Assembly (NCBI RefSeq): GCF_000271845.1 | Contig: NZ_JH719392.1 | Coordinates: 424,945-488,944 of the forward strand | DNA from: Rhizobium leguminosarum bv. trifolii WSM2297 | Lineage (GTDB): Bacteria > Pseudomonadota > Alphaproteobacteria > Rhizobiales > Rhizobiaceae | DNA: 64,000 nt | Reading direction: 5' to 3' | Part shown: piece after piece, positions 35,438 to 42,803 of the stretch | Position numbering within the stretch: the first letter of the stretch is position 1 | Layout: each line of letters starts with the position of its first letter | Notes under the pieces: generated by a model | Databases searched by the model: none | What the model was told of the DNA's origin: nothing | The model's input: the letters and a program-made list of their open reading frames with translations, nothing else | Position numbers and translations under genes: made by a program

Positions 35438-35975
35438 TCTTCCCCAGCATAGACCAGTTCTCGCCGGCGCGGCCCATCCCGGCACGGCAGGACCCTGCGT
35501 CCGGCTTCAAGCCCTGCCCGAAGGCCATCTGCTGCACGTGCTCGGCACGATCGAGTCGACCGCACTTGCCGGCGAATTGGCAAAAGCCGGCCTCGCAAAA
35601 ACTTCGATCCGCAAGGCAGGTTTCCGCCAATGGTTCGTCGCCGGCGACGAACCGCTTGCCCCCGCAACGCTTGCCGCTCTGACCGCAGCGCTCGCCGGAA
35701 AAGCCTTCGTTATGGACCAGAGCCACGGCCGCGTCCGCATCGGCATCTCAGGCCGTTCCTCGCGGCTTCTGCTTTCAAAGGGCACCGCCGTCGATCTCGA
35801 TCCTGCCGTCTTTCCGGAAGGCAGTTCCGCGATGACGATGGTCGGCCACATCTCCGTGCAGATCGCCCGCACCGGCAATGACGACTTCGAGCTCACCGTC
35901 CTGAGAAGCTTCGCCGAAAGCCTGTGGGACGAACTCAGCCATATGGCGGCGAGCGCCGAAAAGGATAGCGCGTGA
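35430..35975 (+). CDS. mgdD: N-methylglutamate dehydrogenase subunit D (sarcosine oxidase gamma-like)
   Basis: This is a 181-residue gamma subunit, recognised by the terminal GcvT-like region and SGRSSRLLLSKGTAVDLDPAVF, then MVGHISVQIARTGNDDFELTVLRSFAESLWDEL. The start at 35430 overlaps the mgdC stop by 8 bp, so it is translationally coupled. It contributes to the folate site and completes the tetramer. Confidence 0.83.
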   Translation: MPDLPQHRPVLAGAAHPGTAGPCVRLQALPEGHLLHVLGTIESTALAGELAKAGLAKTSIRKAGFRQWFVAGDEPLAPATLAALTAALAGKAFVMDQSHGRVRIGISGRSSRLLLSKGTAVDLDPAVFPEGSSAMTMVGHISVQIARTGNDDFELTVLRSFAESLWDELSHMAASAEKDSA

Positions 35976-36032
35976 GGGCCGTGCCGGCACAGATCGACGA
36001 TTGACCGAAATCAGCTGGAACGTTCAACGACA

Positions 36033-36062
36033 AAAAGGGCTGTCTACCGGAGGTAACCCTTT
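36033..36062. terminator. hairpin between mgdD and the zeta-toxin gene
   Basis: AAAGGG and CCCTTT bracket an inner TACC / GGTA stem in the 90-bp gap between convergent genes. It may act in both directions. The stem is interrupted, so support is moderate. Confidence 0.4.
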
Positions 36063-36065
36063 GCT

Positions 36066-36653
36066 TTACCTGCGCAGGGTCAAAGACTTCTGCACCTTGT
36101 TGCTCAGCAATTCGTGGAAAGGATTGCCGCGTATTTGGCTCGTGTTGAGAACGTAGCCGCCCCGGATCTGGAAAACTATGCGTGGACGGATCTGAGAATT
36201 GTCGACGATGACCGCTTCATCGGCCAGCGCTAAGGCCTGCGCCAGATGTTCGAGCGATCCTTTGTATCGACGCCGGATAGCATCCTCGGGGATGTCGTGA
36301 CCACCAAGGGCGACCCGGAACTTCACCCGCTCGATATTCCGTTCGACGCTATCCAGGGCGACGTAATACAGATCGACATTGAAGCCCGCCTCCTTGGCCT
36401 CCCTCATCAGCCTGAGAGACTGCTGGCTGCTCAGCGTCGTCTCGAAGACGAAGGATTCCTGCCGCGCGATCTTCTCTGCGATCAACTCCAGGGCGAGTTC
36501 GGCTGCCTGTCGTTCAATGCTCTTCGAGCCGCCAGTCGGTAGCTTCTTCGCGATCTCGTCTGCATTGATGAACTCGCCTTCGAGATTCAGTTTCCCGAAG
36601 GCCGACGTCTTACCAGAGCCGTTCGGGCCAGCCAGAATAGTGCATGTCGGCAT
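36066..36653 (-). CDS. zeta-toxin-like P-loop kinase
   Basis: This is a 195-residue P-loop protein. Walker A is LAGPNGSGKTS at the N-terminus. FINADEIAKKL, VFETTLSS and the arginine-rich RRRYKGSLEHL follow the layout of zeta toxin / polynucleotide kinase-like proteins that phosphorylate UDP-N-acetylglucosamine or related substrates. A 59-residue frame starts upstream and ends 3 bp before this ATG, the layout of an antitoxin-toxin pair. The epsilon antitoxin itself is not recognisable, so a housekeeping kinase is an alternative. Confidence 0.75.
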   Translation of the reverse strand: MPTCTILAGPNGSGKTSAFGKLNLEGEFINADEIAKKLPTGGSKSIERQAAELALELIAEKIARQESFVFETTLSSQQSLRLMREAKEAGFNVDLYYVALDSVERNIERVKFRVALGGHDIPEDAIRRRYKGSLEHLAQALALADEAVIVDNSQIRPRIVFQIRGGYVLNTSQIRGNPFHELLSNKVQKSLTLRR

Positions 36654-36656
36654 GGA

Positions 36657-36836
36657 TTATCGCGTCATCACTTTGCGGACGACGACTTTCGGCTCTTCAG
36701 CCTTGGAGGGAGCTTCTTCGTGATCGGTGCTGTCTGCGCAGCTCGGCTCAAGGCCGATCTTCCGGCCAGCTTCACGAGCCTCGACACCGATCTTCATCAG
36801 GTCCTCGTAATTCTCTTGAAGCTTCTGCAGCAGCAT
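36657..36836 (-). CDS. 59-residue partner of the zeta-like gene (candidate antitoxin)
   Basis: The ATG at 36836 follows AGGAGA with 6-nt spacing. The product begins MLLQKLQENYEDLMKIGVEA, is helical and acidic in the middle (DSTDHEEAPSKAEEP), and ends KVVVRKVMTR. It ends 3 bp before the zeta-like ATG, so the two are cotranscribed. It has no similarity I recognise. The size and order fit an antitoxin, but that is inferred from layout only. Confidence 0.6.
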   Translation of the reverse strand: MLLQKLQENYEDLMKIGVEAREAGRKIGLEPSCADSTDHEEAPSKAEEPKVVVRKVMTR

Positions 36837-37141
36837 CTCGATCTCCTGTTACGCCGATCCTACCCTCATTACCGGAAAACGGCAAATCCGGCCGTCAGTT
36901 CGGAACGGCCCCCATTTCGTTGGCCCGAAGCCCTTGCATCATTCACGGCCGACAGCAACACTGAATATCAACGGGGCGCGGGAGATGGCCTGTGTCTTCG
37001 GACGAAGCCCACTGCCGTGGATCTCGATCGCCAAACCGCGAATGGCAAGGCTGGGGAATTGGTTGTGATCGTGCGGTTATAGACGCTCAGTTCGACCTCC
37101 GGGCCTTTAGGTAGTTCCCAATGGGCGTCGGCCAATAGGTT
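36837..37141. other. intergenic region, no gene seen
   Basis: These 305 bp separate the zeta-like pair (leftward) from the CpaF-like gene end. I see no coding frame with a ribosome site, no strong palindrome and no tRNA. It should hold the promoter of the 59-residue gene near its left end. Confidence 0.5.
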
Positions 37142-38290
37142 TCAAGCCGTTTCCGGCAAGGCGGGACTGGCCTTCACCCATTCTGGCTGTTCCCCGCCTG
37201 ACATCTCTTCCAGCGCATCGGAAGCGAAGCTCGGCACGACGCCGGTCCAGAGCAGTGCGCCATCGGAATTGGAATGGCCGTCGCCCTCAAGCTTGTAGAT
37301 GCTCTCGACGATATACTGGCCGTCATTGTTCAGGCCCTTGATCTCGGAAATCTCGATCACCCGGCGTCGTCCGGTGCGTTTGAAACGGGCGATCTGCACG
37401 ACGACGTCAACCGCCGAGGCGATCTGGGCGCGCAGCGGCCGAAGCGGCATGTCGATATCCGACATCAGCGCCAGCGTTTCCAGCCGGTGCAGGGCGTCGT
37501 AGGGCGTATTGGCATGCACCGTCGAAAGGCTGCCGCTATGGCCTGAGGTCATCGCCTGGATCATGTCGAGCGCCTCGCCGCCGCGGCACTCGCCGACGAT
37601 GATGCGGTCGGGCCGCATGCGCAGCGACGAGCGGAATAGGTCGCGGATACTGGCGCCGCCGCGGCCGAAGCGGTCGGGCTTGGTCACTTCGAGATAGACC
37701 ACGTGCTCCTTGCGGATCTGCAGTTCGGAGGTGTCTTCGATGACGATGATCCGTTCGTGGTCGGCAAAGGCTTCCGACAGGGCGTTCAGCATCGTCGTCT
37801 TGCCGGTGCCGGTGCCGCCAGAGATGATGACGTTCTTCTGCAGCCCGACCGCCGCCTGCAGCAGCGACAGCGACTCCTCCGTCAGGCTGCCCTGGGTGAC
37901 GAGATCGCGGATGCTGCGATGTTCTTTTAAGAAACGGCGAATGGAGATGCAAAGCCCGGTGCGGGCAGCCGGCGGCTGGATCATCTGCACGCGCGAACCA
38001 TCGGGCAGCCGGGCCTCCACGCTCGGTTCCTCCGGCGTCAGCCGTTTGCCTGAGAATTGCGCGATGCTGCGCGCGGCCGATTCCAGGTCCTCGCGGCTGG
38101 CAAAACGCGTATCGGCGCGTTCGAGCTTGCCTCGCCTTTCGACGAAGATGTCGGACGTACCGTTGATCAGGATTTCCGAAACGCTCGGATCCTCGAGAAG
38201 GAAGCGGATCGGGCCCAAGAGCTTGTCCAGCGCCCGGGTCAGGACCTGGAAGGTCGCCTGTTCGGCGGCGTCGTCTGAAACGGCCTTCAT
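37142..38290 (-). CDS. cpaF: CpaF/TadA-type secretion ATPase (second copy)
   Basis: This is a 382-residue VirB11/CpaF ATPase. It shows Walker A GGTGTGKTT, Asp box IVIEDTSELQI, Walker B region RMRPDRIIVGECRGGEALDM and His box SGHSGSLSTVHANTP. It starts at 38290 (MKAVSDDAAEQ), where the upstream gene's TGA overlaps its ATG (TGATG). It is divergent from the Tad-like operon starting at 38931. A second CpaF beside a full set is unusual; it may power retraction or a separate assembly. Confidence 0.88.
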   Translation of the reverse strand: MKAVSDDAAEQATFQVLTRALDKLLGPIRFLLEDPSVSEILINGTSDIFVERRGKLERADTRFASREDLESAARSIAQFSGKRLTPEEPSVEARLPDGSRVQMIQPPAARTGLCISIRRFLKEHRSIRDLVTQGSLTEESLSLLQAAVGLQKNVIISGGTGTGKTTMLNALSEAFADHERIIVIEDTSELQIRKEHVVYLEVTKPDRFGRGGASIRDLFRSSLRMRPDRIIVGECRGGEALDMIQAMTSGHSGSLSTVHANTPYDALHRLETLALMSDIDMPLRPLRAQIASAVDVVVQIARFKRTGRRRVIEISEIKGLNNDGQYIVESIYKLEGDGHSNSDGALLWTGVVPSFASDALEEMSGGEQPEWVKASPALPETA

Positions 38291-38421
38291 CAGAGCGGCA
38301 TCCCGACGAGAACCGTGCTCATGCCGAACAATGTCGCCATCATCTCGACCGCGGTCGGAAAGAACATCATCAGTGGAATGAGGACCAATCCAAGTATCAA
38401 AATGCTGCTCATCGTTTCCAT
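38290..38421 (-). CDS. 43-residue hydrophobic peptide coupled to the CpaF gene
   Basis: The ATG at 38421 opens a 43-codon frame (METMSSILILGLVLIPLMMF, then PTAVEMMATLFGM and VLVGMPL). It has one or two hydrophobic helices, no signal site and almost no charge. Its stop overlaps the CpaF start (TGATG). The PTAVEMMATLFG part resembles the C-terminal helix of the TadC-like protein here (PAIVEMMSSGMF), so it may be a relict of a platform gene or a membrane partner of the ATPase. An alternative start is 38412. Confidence 0.55.
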   Translation of the reverse strand: METMSSILILGLVLIPLMMFFPTAVEMMATLFGMSTVLVGMPL

Positions 38422-38930
38422 CGTTCTCGCTCCGGATCGACAGGGGCCCCAAGCCCAAAATCTCGGACAAGCTTAATCCAGATCGCCAAGCAACGCCATG
38501 GGCGCGTCCCCGTGCGGCCGGCCGATATGGCCGCGCCATCCCGTCTATTCTATCGCCTTGAAAGAACTGACCAATTATGGGGCAGCGGACGATAGTTCTC
38601 AAGATCGCAGAACAATTCATTCGCAAGGGTAAATCTATAGGCAGTTCAGACGGTTAGTTGGAAATTACCGGCGTCAACGCGGTTTCTTCAAACGAGGCCT
38701 CCAAGACGATTGGAACCCTTCGTTTCGTTTGCTTGACGGAGGGCTGGCCTTGGGCGCACTCTTGGGTCTTAATGGTGTTGCTCAACAAGCGTTGGCCGCC
38801 GGGGAAGAAAAGCTGAAGCAGAACATATCATTGGAACGAGCAACGCGCTGGTTCGGATCGATACCGTATGCTTGCTTAACTTCTCTAAGGTCTTCGATCC
38901 GAAACAAACTCAGGAACGAGGAATACGCAG
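38422..38930. other. divergent control region of the two Tad-like transcripts
   Basis: These 509 bp separate the leftward peptide-CpaF genes from the rightward pilin-like gene. The composition is more AT-rich than the genes. No convincing gene is present; a 113-codon frame from 38729 overlaps the pilin-like gene out of frame and is rejected. It contains the inverted repeat at 38852-38903 and must hold both promoters. Confidence 0.55.
38852..38903. promoter_or_regulatory. inverted repeat upstream of pilin-like gene
   Basis: TTCGGATCGA (38852-38861) and TCGATCCGAA (38894-38903) are perfect 10-bp arms 32 bp apart, ending 27 bp before the ATG at 38931. They could bind a dimeric regulator or form a hairpin in the leader. 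Confidence 0.45.
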
Positions 38931-39134
38931 ATGTTTGGAAAACTCAAGACTCTCGCAATTGCACTTCACCAGGACGAGCGCGGCGACATGGCCCAGATCG
39001 TCCTCGCCGTCGCCCTGATCGTCATTCCGCTGATGCTGCTTCTGCTCGCATTCGGCAAACAGATCGGTGAATGGTTCAACGAAAAGAACACGGCGCTCTC
39101 GGATGCCGAGAGAATTCCCGAGCCGGGTCAATAA
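38931..39134 (+). CDS. small pilin-like membrane protein of the Tad-like locus
   Basis: This is a 67-residue protein with a short basic N-terminus, then DERGDMAQIVLAVALIVIPL and a hydrophobic helix, then a polar tail (SDAERIPEPGQ). The size, N-terminal charge and single helix fit a Flp-type pilin. However, the canonical Gly / Glu-Tyr processing motif is not present in its usual form (GDMAQIV instead). It is first in the operon, directly before the prepilin peptidase. It could be a divergent pilin or a pilus-assembly peptide. Confidence 0.6.
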   Translation: MFGKLKTLAIALHQDERGDMAQIVLAVALIVIPLMLLLLAFGKQIGEWFNEKNTALSDAERIPEPGQ

Positions 39135-39147
39135 GTGGGCCGGGATC

Positions 39148-39711
39148 ATGGATACGACCTATGATCTGACCATGATGCCTGCGGCGGCGGCTCTTGCCGT
39201 CGCCTGCGCCATGACCGCGGCGGTGCTCGATCACCGCCAGGGTCACATCCCGAATGCCGTGACCTATCCCTGTTTGCTTGCCGGCTTCATGCTGGCGGCA
39301 GTCGGCGGGGGGCTCGCAGGGATCGGCCTTGCCTTTGCCGGCCTGGTAGCGGCCGGCATGATCTTCATCATCGCCTTCGCAGCCGGAAGCTGCGGCGGCG
39401 GCGATGTCAAGCTGATGGCGGCGCTCGGCACCATTCTCGGCCTCTGGCCCGCCATCGACGTGACTCTTGCCGCGCTGATGGTCGGCGGCGTGATTGCTCT
39501 AGTCTCGATGGCGCGGCGGGTTCAGTGGAGCGTGCTGGCCAGGAATGTCGGGCTGTTTGCCCTGCTTCTGCCTGCCGGTTTCCGCGATGCCGCATCGGTG
39601 CTGAAGCCGCGCGAGACACATCATACCGTCCGCTTCGGCGTTGCTGCCGCTCTCGGACTTATCTGGTGCCTTTTCATGCCTGATTTCACCCCTCTTTCAC
39701 TCGTGAGGTAA
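39148..39711 (+). CDS. cpaA: prepilin peptidase (A24 family, TadV/CpaA-like)
   Basis: This is a 187-residue integral membrane aspartic peptidase. The two catalytic Asp are in AAVLDHRQGHIPN and GGGDVKLMAALG. About six hydrophobic segments are visible. The ATG at 39148 (MDTTYDLTMM) was chosen because 39067 lies in the pilin-like gene. It should cleave pilin or pseudopilin leaders of this locus. Confidence 0.86.
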   Translation: MDTTYDLTMMPAAAALAVACAMTAAVLDHRQGHIPNAVTYPCLLAGFMLAAVGGGLAGIGLAFAGLVAAGMIFIIAFAAGSCGGGDVKLMAALGTILGLWPAIDVTLAALMVGGVIALVSMARRVQWSVLARNVGLFALLLPAGFRDAASVLKPRETHHTVRFGVAAALGLIWCLFMPDFTPLSLVR

Positions 39712-39716
39712 CGGCA

Positions 39717-40514
39717 ATGCGCGCAGAACTCGAACGCCCCATCTTCGACGGTGCCTTCTGGAGTTCAATCCTGCACTCACGGACCTTCTGGATCCCTGAG
39801 GATCACGGCGCGCTCTTCGGCACCTTCGCGATCGCCATGATTTTACTTGCCGCGATGCTGCTGCTGCCGCGGCTTTCTGCCCGCCGGCGCCGGATATCGG
39901 AGCTTCACGGCGACACATCCGGCAGCACGACGATGATGGATTTCGTGCTTGTCACGCCGGTCTTCGTGTTCTTCATGTTCGTGGTCTTCCAGTTCGCGAT
40001 CCTCGCCAAAAACCACCTCTTCACCCATTATGCCGCCTATGCGGCGGCGCGCAGCGCCCGCGTCTATTTCTGCCCGGCCTTTCCGATCACCATTCGGAGC
40101 CTGATCGACGCCAAGACCTGCGATGACGATGCCGCCCCCGGGAAGGCCGATCTTGCCGCCCGCCTGGCGCTGATCCCGGCTGCTCCCTACGACCAGCTGA
40201 AATGCGTCGGCGCCTGCCAGCCGCCCGAAGAGGCGCTGAAAAGCCTTGCCGATGCCTCGGGGCTTTCGAAGAACTGGCGGGCGATGCGCAACCAGGCCCG
40301 CTACATGTTCGACCCGCAGAACGTCACCGTGACTGTCGACCGCGCGCCGATGGCGCTCTATGCCGCCATCAACCGCTCGCCGCATGTGCCGGTGACCGCC
40401 AAGGTCGAAGCGCGCTTCCTGCTGCTCGAATATGCCGGCTGGGTCTTTGCCCGCGGCCAGAGGAAAGACGGCCGCTACTACACGATCTCGAAGGCGGAGG
40501 TGAACCTGCTATGA
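39717..40514 (+). CDS. TadE-like pseudopilin with extra N-terminal helix
   Basis: This is a 265-residue protein with two N-terminal hydrophobic segments. One is at about 34-55 (GTFAIAMILLAAMLLLP); the other, TadE-like, is in SGSTTMMDFVLVTPVFVFFM at about 67-95. A ~170-residue extracytoplasmic part with paired Cys follows (YFCPAF, KTCDDD, LKCVGACQ). TadE proteins are minor pseudopilins of Tad systems. The extra helix ahead of the TadE segment is odd. It overlaps the next gene by 4 bp (ATGA). Confidence 0.75.
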   Translation: MRAELERPIFDGAFWSSILHSRTFWIPEDHGALFGTFAIAMILLAAMLLLPRLSARRRRISELHGDTSGSTTMMDFVLVTPVFVFFMFVVFQFAILAKNHLFTHYAAYAAARSARVYFCPAFPITIRSLIDAKTCDDDAAPGKADLAARLALIPAAPYDQLKCVGACQPPEEALKSLADASGLSKNWRAMRNQARYMFDPQNVTVTVDRAPMALYAAINRSPHVPVTAKVEARFLLLEYAGWVFARGQRKDGRYYTISKAEVNLL

Positions 40515-42151
40515 CACCGACCCTCATCAAGCGCCTGCACCGCGACGAACGCGGTTTCCTGTCGCCGATCATCCTCTACATGACGATCGCGCTCGCCCTG
40601 ATGATCGTCTGGATCCTGAACACGGGGCAGATGATCTACGACAAGCAGCGCACGCAGGATACCGCCGACGCTGCCGCTCTCGTCCATGCCGACTGGGAGG
40701 CGCGTTACCTCAACATCATGGCGATGAACAACGTCGCCTCCTCGCAGGCAACCGTCGTCATGGCGACCTCGGTCGCCTTCCAGCTGACCACGGCGGAACT
40801 GGCTCTGCGCTCGACCGCCATTCTGGCGAAACTCGCCGAATACTCTTTCACGGAAGGTTTTGGACCGGCCTCGCTCCTGCCACCGCTTCCGCCGATGCCC
40901 TATTGCCCGGGCTGGCAGAAAGTCCCGATCGTCGGCGGCATCATTTACGGTGCTTGCCTGGCGTTCCAGGGGTTCCGGGCGACGGAAGCCACCATTGCGA
41001 TTGCATATACGGTCAAGGCACAGATCGATTATGATCCCTGGGGCCTGATCGAGAAGTCCAGCGACATCATCGACGGCATGAACGACCTCAACGACTACCT
41101 CGTCGAGAGCTTTCCGCAGAGGGTCGGAAACGAAGCGCTGCATCTTGTGCGCATGAACAAGTCGGATCATGTCGTCTTCCATCCCCCGTGCGAGTCCTGC
41201 AACGACGCCGGAGAAGGTGCCGGCGGCAACCTGCCGGTCGATCGCGACGGCGTCAATCCCGCTGCAGCCTATGCTGAAATGTGCCTTGCGATGAGCAGGG
41301 GTACGGAGGGGCAGGACCCATTCCTGATGCGTGGCGAGTTTGCCAATCGCGGCTTCCCCAACGGCAAGGGTCCGTTGACCGCAGGCGGCGTCGACGGCAG
41401 CCATATCCGCGACTGGGTCAACCACAAGAGCGGCATCGACAATGCGCTGGTGAACTTCTACATTTTTTATGAAGCCTTCGGCCCGAAATATCTGAGCAAG
41501 ATCCCGTTCAAGGCGATCATCGAGCAATATGCCGATCTCAGCTGGTGGGAAGAACTTACCCTCGACGCCAGCTTTTTTGTCGCGGAGGAATTCTTCGGCC
41601 TCGAGTTCGGCGTCGTCAACCCCTTCCAGCTGCCGATCGACGTGCCACCGCGTTATTCCGACAAGCAGACAAAAGACGAGAACGATTTCACCCGCAAGTT
41701 CGACATGATCTGGAACCAGGTCTGCGGCCCCGCTGGTGGCGCGATTTCCGTGGCGGGGGCTCCCCTGCCCGTCATCTCCCTCCCGAAGCCCTACTGGCTG
41801 AAAGGACGAATCCCCTTCAACTTCACGCCGTTTGGCGGCGAGCAGCTCGACGACTACCAGACGCTGGCGATCGTTTCCCGCGCCCCGCGGGCCAGGCTGC
41901 AGATCCGCATCTTCAAGGACAAGACGCCATCCGCCTATGGTCTGGCGCAGAGCTGGGTCCACAATTACACGGCCTTCGACCTCTACACCCAGGACTGGCT
42001 TGCATCGCTTGCGCCCGCCACCCTTGCCGACGATACCGGCGAGGTTTCGAACACCATCAAGCAGAGCCCGGCCGCCGACAGTTTCACCGGCCTGACCCGC
42101 GTCTTCGACCAGGGAGGAGCCAATGCCTGGGCTGCCGTCAATACACACTGA
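40511..42151 (+). CDS. TadG-like large pseudopilin
   Basis: This is a 546-residue protein. The N-terminus RDERGFLSPIILYMTIALAL, with TGQMIYDKQRTQDTADAAAL after it, is the Tad-G-like leader. The remaining ~490 residues form a unique extracytoplasmic region without a recognisable domain (no obvious von Willebrand MIDAS motif) that contains FHPPCESCNDAGEGAGG. It may be a tip or adhesive subunit. Start 40511 overlaps the TadE-like stop. Confidence 0.72.
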   Translation: MTPTLIKRLHRDERGFLSPIILYMTIALALMIVWILNTGQMIYDKQRTQDTADAAALVHADWEARYLNIMAMNNVASSQATVVMATSVAFQLTTAELALRSTAILAKLAEYSFTEGFGPASLLPPLPPMPYCPGWQKVPIVGGIIYGACLAFQGFRATEATIAIAYTVKAQIDYDPWGLIEKSSDIIDGMNDLNDYLVESFPQRVGNEALHLVRMNKSDHVVFHPPCESCNDAGEGAGGNLPVDRDGVNPAAAYAEMCLAMSRGTEGQDPFLMRGEFANRGFPNGKGPLTAGGVDGSHIRDWVNHKSGIDNALVNFYIFYEAFGPKYLSKIPFKAIIEQYADLSWWEELTLDASFFVAEEFFGLEFGVVNPFQLPIDVPPRYSDKQTKDENDFTRKFDMIWNQVCGPAGGAISVAGAPLPVISLPKPYWLKGRIPFNFTPFGGEQLDDYQTLAIVSRAPRARLQIRIFKDKTPSAYGLAQSWVHNYTAFDLYTQDWLASLAPATLADDTGEVSNTIKQSPAADSFTGLTRVFDQGGANAWAAVNTH

Positions 42152-42803
42152 ACAGAGAGGCGGCGCGCCGGCCGGCGGCCTCATGATGCGGTTGCACCGC
42201 GACAGCCGCGGCCTGGCCTCGATCGAATTCGTGCTCGCAGCACCGGTCATCCTGCTGATCGTGATCTTCATGATCCACGCCAATAGGATTTCCACCAAGA
42301 AGGTCGGGACCATGCTCGCCATGCGTAACGCCGCCTTCGCCGAGGCGAACGGGCTGTACTGCACGTCGGATTTCTCCAACGTCTTTCCGCTCCCGGCCTT
42401 GCCGGCCCTGCCGGGAGGGGACGCCATCAACTGCTCGCGCACGCCATCGCATGAAGGCGGCGGCGACCCGCAGCGCACCTTTGTCTGGGACGACGTGCAG
42501 AACACGCTGAAGAGCGACGGTCGCGACTTCGGCGATATGGTCGGCGACCTCGCCAATGAAAAGCCGCAGCTGGTCACCGCGACGGCTGACCGCGTCTACA
42601 AGTTCAGGGATTCCGACGACCTCGATACGATCCGAAGCATCCGCTGGAAGGATGCGTTCACGGTGGACGACGCAACGCTGTTTGCCTCGCACAACAACGA
42701 CACCACGAGCCGCGGCTACGACCCGACGCTCCGCCGCGAAATCCGTGATGTCGCCGACGATTCCGGCGACCTTTTCGACGGCGTCTTTCCGGGAGCGAAA
42801 TAG
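42123..42803 (+). CDS. TadE-like pseudopilin
   Basis: This is a 226-residue protein. The TadE motif SRGLASIEFVLAAPVILLIV is at about residues 30-48, with the Glu typical of pseudopilins, followed by a ~170-residue soluble part. The ATG at 42123 is preceded by GGGAGGAGCCA, so the 29-bp overlap with the previous gene is probably real. An alternative start at 42183 is possible. Confidence 0.76.
   Translation: MPGLPSIHTEQRGGAPAGGLMMRLHRDSRGLASIEFVLAAPVILLIVIFMIHANRISTKKVGTMLAMRNAAFAEANGLYCTSDFSNVFPLPALPALPGGDAINCSRTPSHEGGGDPQRTFVWDDVQNTLKSDGRDFGDMVGDLANEKPQLVTATADRVYKFRDSDDLDTIRSIRWKDAFTVDDATLFASHNNDTTSRGYDPTLRREIRDVADDSGDLFDGVFPGAK

Noticed and set aside
38729..39070. 113-codon frame in the tad-like divergent region
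   Set aside because: Overlaps the pilin-like gene out of frame, no ribosome site, implausible composition at the C-terminus.
40478..42577. 699-codon open frame antisense to the TadG-like gene
   Set aside because: No motifs; the plus strand gives overlapping coupled genes with good ribosome sites.
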